Of a DNA stretch of 57,932 nt, positions 55,168 through 57,932 are shown piece after piece. The stretch is from RI-153 sp963721725 (GTDB lineage Bacteria > Chloroflexota > Anaerolineae > Caldilineales > Caldilineaceae): assembly GCA_963721725.1 (NCBI GenBank), contig CAVRLX010000023.1, positions 1 to 57,932 of the forward strand, written 5' to 3'. The notes beneath the pieces are model-generated. The model was not told where the DNA came from. It saw only the letters and a list, made by a program, of their open reading frames with translations, and made no database searches. The position numbers and the translations under genes were made by a program. Every line of letters begins with the position of its first letter. The first letter of the stretch is position 1.

Positions 55168-57932
55168 CTACCGTTGAACTGCGGGCAAATAGACCTGGCG
55201 AAGCAACTGCCAGATTTCACCGCCGTTGCCCCAGTTCCATGTTCCCACGTAAAGACTGTCGTTGAAAGAGACAACACCGCTTGACCAGGTTAGCCGTAGT
55301 TATTGCTATCGCCAAAGCCGTCTGCATTGATCTGTTGCCAGTTTGTGCCATCGGTGGATCGCCAAAATCTCCACGCCTGTTTCTGGATTGTTAAAGCCTA
55401 CGAACAATGCTTCCTCATGAGAAAACAACAGATCCAGTTTTTGGTTGTTACTGTCGCCAAACCCATTGGTTGTGACGCTTGACCACTCTATCCCATTCTG
55501 GGAACGCCATAGTTGTGCGCCTCTAGTGTTGTTGCGGGTGCCTATGTCAGAGATACCCATTGAAAACTGCAAAGCCACCGGTCTGAGAGTTGTTGGCTGA
55601 TCCAAAACCATTGGTGTTGACCCGATTCCATGTCCCACTATCGCCTGTACTGCTGCGCCAGATTTGCATACCATCTGTCTCGTTTTCTACAGCGGCGTAC
55701 AGGTTTGCGCCAAATGTCATGAAACCAGTCACACAAGTGCTGTTCGGGCTGCCGTTGCCATTGGTCACAACGTTCATCCAACTTAGGGTGTCACCTGTGT
55801 CGCTGCGCCAGATTTGCGCTGGTTCGCTGCCACAGGTGCCTGCATATAAGCGGTTGTTAAAGATAGCTAAAGGAGCAACTGCGTTCAGGCTACCTGTGCC
55901 AAATGTGTTGCTGATCACTTGTTGCCAGCCAAGACCGTCACTGGATCGCCACAGTTGACCAGGAAAGCCGCCCCACCCTGTGCTTGCGTAAAGTTGTCCA
56001 TTGAACGCAGCCAGGTCGATAATCGCCGCATTGGTTTTGTGAAAGGGCTGGAGAAACCAGGCGAGCTTACTTGTGTCCATGTAGCGCCGTTGATTGTACG
56101 CCAAACAGTGCCGCCATTGTCGAAATTCGTCGATTCCTGCATACAAGTGGCCGTTGAACACTTCCAGCGCGCTCATACGTCGGTTGTAAGGTGTGCCAAA
56201 TCCGTTGATGTTAGACTGTTGCCAGCCAGGCACGCCGTGGGCGAATTTTTGAATGCGATGGTTGTTCTGATCTGCAATGTAGACATTGCCAGCGGCATCT
56301 ACACTAACACCACTTGCATCGCGCAGTCGTCCTGTTGGTGCTTCCCCAATTTCCACCGATGGTCGTCAGATAATTGCCATCCTTATCAAAAACCTGGATG
56401 CGTGCTATATACATATCGGCTACATACAATCGATCTGCATTGTCAATAAACAGGCCATTAGGTCCAGCAAAATGTGCGAAGTCACTTCCCCACTGACCTG
56501 TCTCTCCTAGTGTTTTTACGTATGAAAGATCAGCATTGAAGACCTGAACACGATGATTGTCTCGATCTGACACATAGATTCTGCCCATGCTGTCAACAGC
56601 CACATCTTCTGGGGATGCAAAATGGGCGCTATCGCTGCCAGATTGACCGGGAATGCCAAGGGTAGCAATCAAGGATAGATTCGTGTCATAAATCTTAACC
56701 ACGTGCTCACAGGAATCGGCAACATACAATCGGCCATTTGAGGCTATATAGACTCCGCCAGGGCAGTTGAAACCTTCTACTGCTGTGTGATACGAACCAT
56801 TAGCGTTATAGATGGGGACTCGGCCATGATAACGTGACGCAACATAGACCCGCCCGTTCGCATCAACAGCCACATCTGCTGGGTTGTTGAGCCGGTCGTT
56901 GTCCGACTTCCAGATCGCCTTTCACACCAGCTGCGCCAACAGTCCACAAAGGTGTGCCGTCGGCGTTGAGCTTGACCAGTCGATGCCCACTTTCCTCTGC
57001 TATATAGATACTACCATCGTTGCCCACTGCCACACCGGAAGGTCGATTGTAGTGGTATCCGTCTGTCAGGTAAGGTATGCGTGTTACCCCATAGGTACGT
57101 GTATATCCCCAGCTATTTCCGGTTCGAGCAAACTGCTGTACACGAGTGTTCACAAAGTCTGCCACATATAGATTTCCACTGTTGTCGACAACGACATCGG
57201 TGGGATTTGAGAATTGGTCGTTGCCTGTTCCCGATTCTGTCCCAAGCGTTGTGACCATCATATGACTAAGCAGCGATCAGAATGACGTTCACGCGATTGT
57301 TTTCCATATCGGCGATGTAGATATAGGTGCTGTCCACAGCAACGCCAGAAGGGGTGTTCAGGTTGCTGATAGTCGCCACATAGGTTGGCGCATCAGGTGT
57401 GATAATGTTGAAAATTTGTACCCGGTCATTGCCTGCATCGGTGATATAGAGTTGATTGCCCGAAATGGCAATGTGACGGGGACCGCATAATTGGTTAGTT
57501 CCAGCCCCGCAGACACCTGTCTGCCCAATTGTGGCTCTATAGCTCCCATCACTTCGGAATATCTGCACACGATGATTGCCCCCCTGCCGGTTCCACCAAG
57601 GAGCGCCATCACTGACGTAAACATTACCCTGCCCATCCACAGCGACACTTATCGGGGATCTAAAGCGACTGTTATCTGCTCCCGACTGCCCTAGAGCACC
57701 TAACTCTAGGATTTTTTCCCCCAGTCGGTTTGAGTTTTACAACTCGGCTAGAGGTGTCGACAGCCCATATGTTGATCGTTGTCCACTGTGACGTCGGCAA
57801 TTTCCCAAAACGATGTATCATCGTAGTTCTCTGGAAATCCAGCCTGCCCATGTTGGGTTTGCGGATTGCCGGCATTGTCATACTTGATCAATCTGTTGCC
57901 CCACAGTTCCCCCACCCACAAGGACGTGCCAT
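55168..57932 (-). pseudogene. Large NHL-repeat beta-propeller protein, 5' end outside the window, frameshifted
   Basis: The reading enters at 57932 and runs to a stop at 55168-55170. The first two thirds are NHL repeats of the type G-V-A-V-D-x-x-G-N-V-Y-V-x-D-x-x-N-H-R-V-Q, seen for example as VDGQGNVYVSD, ADMENNRVNV, VVVDNSGNLYVADFVNTRVQ and VDSMGRIYVSDRDNHRVQVF. The last third changes to W-R-S-x-x-G-x-x-W-x-x-V-x-x-x-G-F-G repeats (LWRSSDGLGWQQVISNTFG), another propeller-like type. The end reads WQLLRQVYLPAVQR. At least six frame changes occur. It is probably an extracellular surface protein; the function of the propellers is unknown. Confidence 0.75.

Noticed and set aside
1..57932. tRNA, rRNA, prophage or integrative-element borders
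   Set aside because: No cloverleaf-like GTTCGAATC loop with matching acceptor stem, no rRNA text, no integrase, capsid or conjugation genes were seen.

Overview
The window looks like a chromosome piece from a high-GC, probably filamentous member of the Chloroflexota (Anaerolineae/Caldilineae-like). This is an inference. It rests on the gene mix (Uma2 nuclease with repeated RAEEERQ coiled coils, CHAT-NTPase, secreted proteins with T/P-rich linkers and a terminal LP-type tail) and on the many small intergenic palindromes. No rRNA, tRNA, CRISPR array or phage module was recognised.

Layout. 1-2.8 kb: two damaged insertion sequences side by side (IS701/IS4-like, then IS5-like) and the tail of the gene the second one interrupted. 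2.9-12.7 kb: class III aminotransferase, a rearranged DinB region, rtcB, pheT, a Uma2 nuclease and a secreted LysM protein. 13-26.2 kb: a sugar or sugar-acid catabolism cluster with three Gfo/Idh/MocA dehydrogenases, a TIM-barrel isomerase, a DUF4166 protein, a glycosidase-like protein, a giant hybrid histidine kinase, a 3-hydroxyisobutyrate/threonate dehydrogenase and a mannonate-dehydratase-like enolase. 26.2-30 kb: a broken CHAT-protease/STAND-NTPase gene with PIN-toxin remnants on both sides. 30-37.7 kb: clpP, a trans-sulfuration enzyme, a SulP transporter with a universal stress protein, DUF4385, an APH-type kinase and a cytochrome P450. 37.8-47.2 kb: an SDR-DUF2867-TspO fusion, a small SDR and a giant secreted pullulanase-amylase. 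47.5-53 kb: beta-carbonic anhydrase, DUF2277, an amino-acid ABC transporter with a tandemly duplicated binding protein, and pdxS-pdxT. 53.1-57.9 kb: a GyrI-like protein, an ISAzo13-like element and the end of a large NHL beta-propeller protein that runs off the window.

A striking property is the density of frameshifts. About twenty genes, including pdxS, pdxT and pheT, can be read full length only by changing frame, while their motifs stay intact on either side. Several shifts fall in short G/C runs or CG dinucleotide repeats. I therefore treat most of them as probable sequence errors and give the full span of each reconstructed gene, typed as pseudogene where the frame is broken. The insertion sequences, the PIN remnants, the DinB region and perhaps the CHAT gene may be genuinely decayed.

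At least four families of dispersed hairpins lie between genes; the best is a roughly 92-bp element present three times. The most interesting candidates are the CHAT-STAND locus between PIN remnants, the SDR-DUF2867-TspO fusion, the two-headed pullulanase-amylase, the duplicated binding protein and the 92-bp repeat family.
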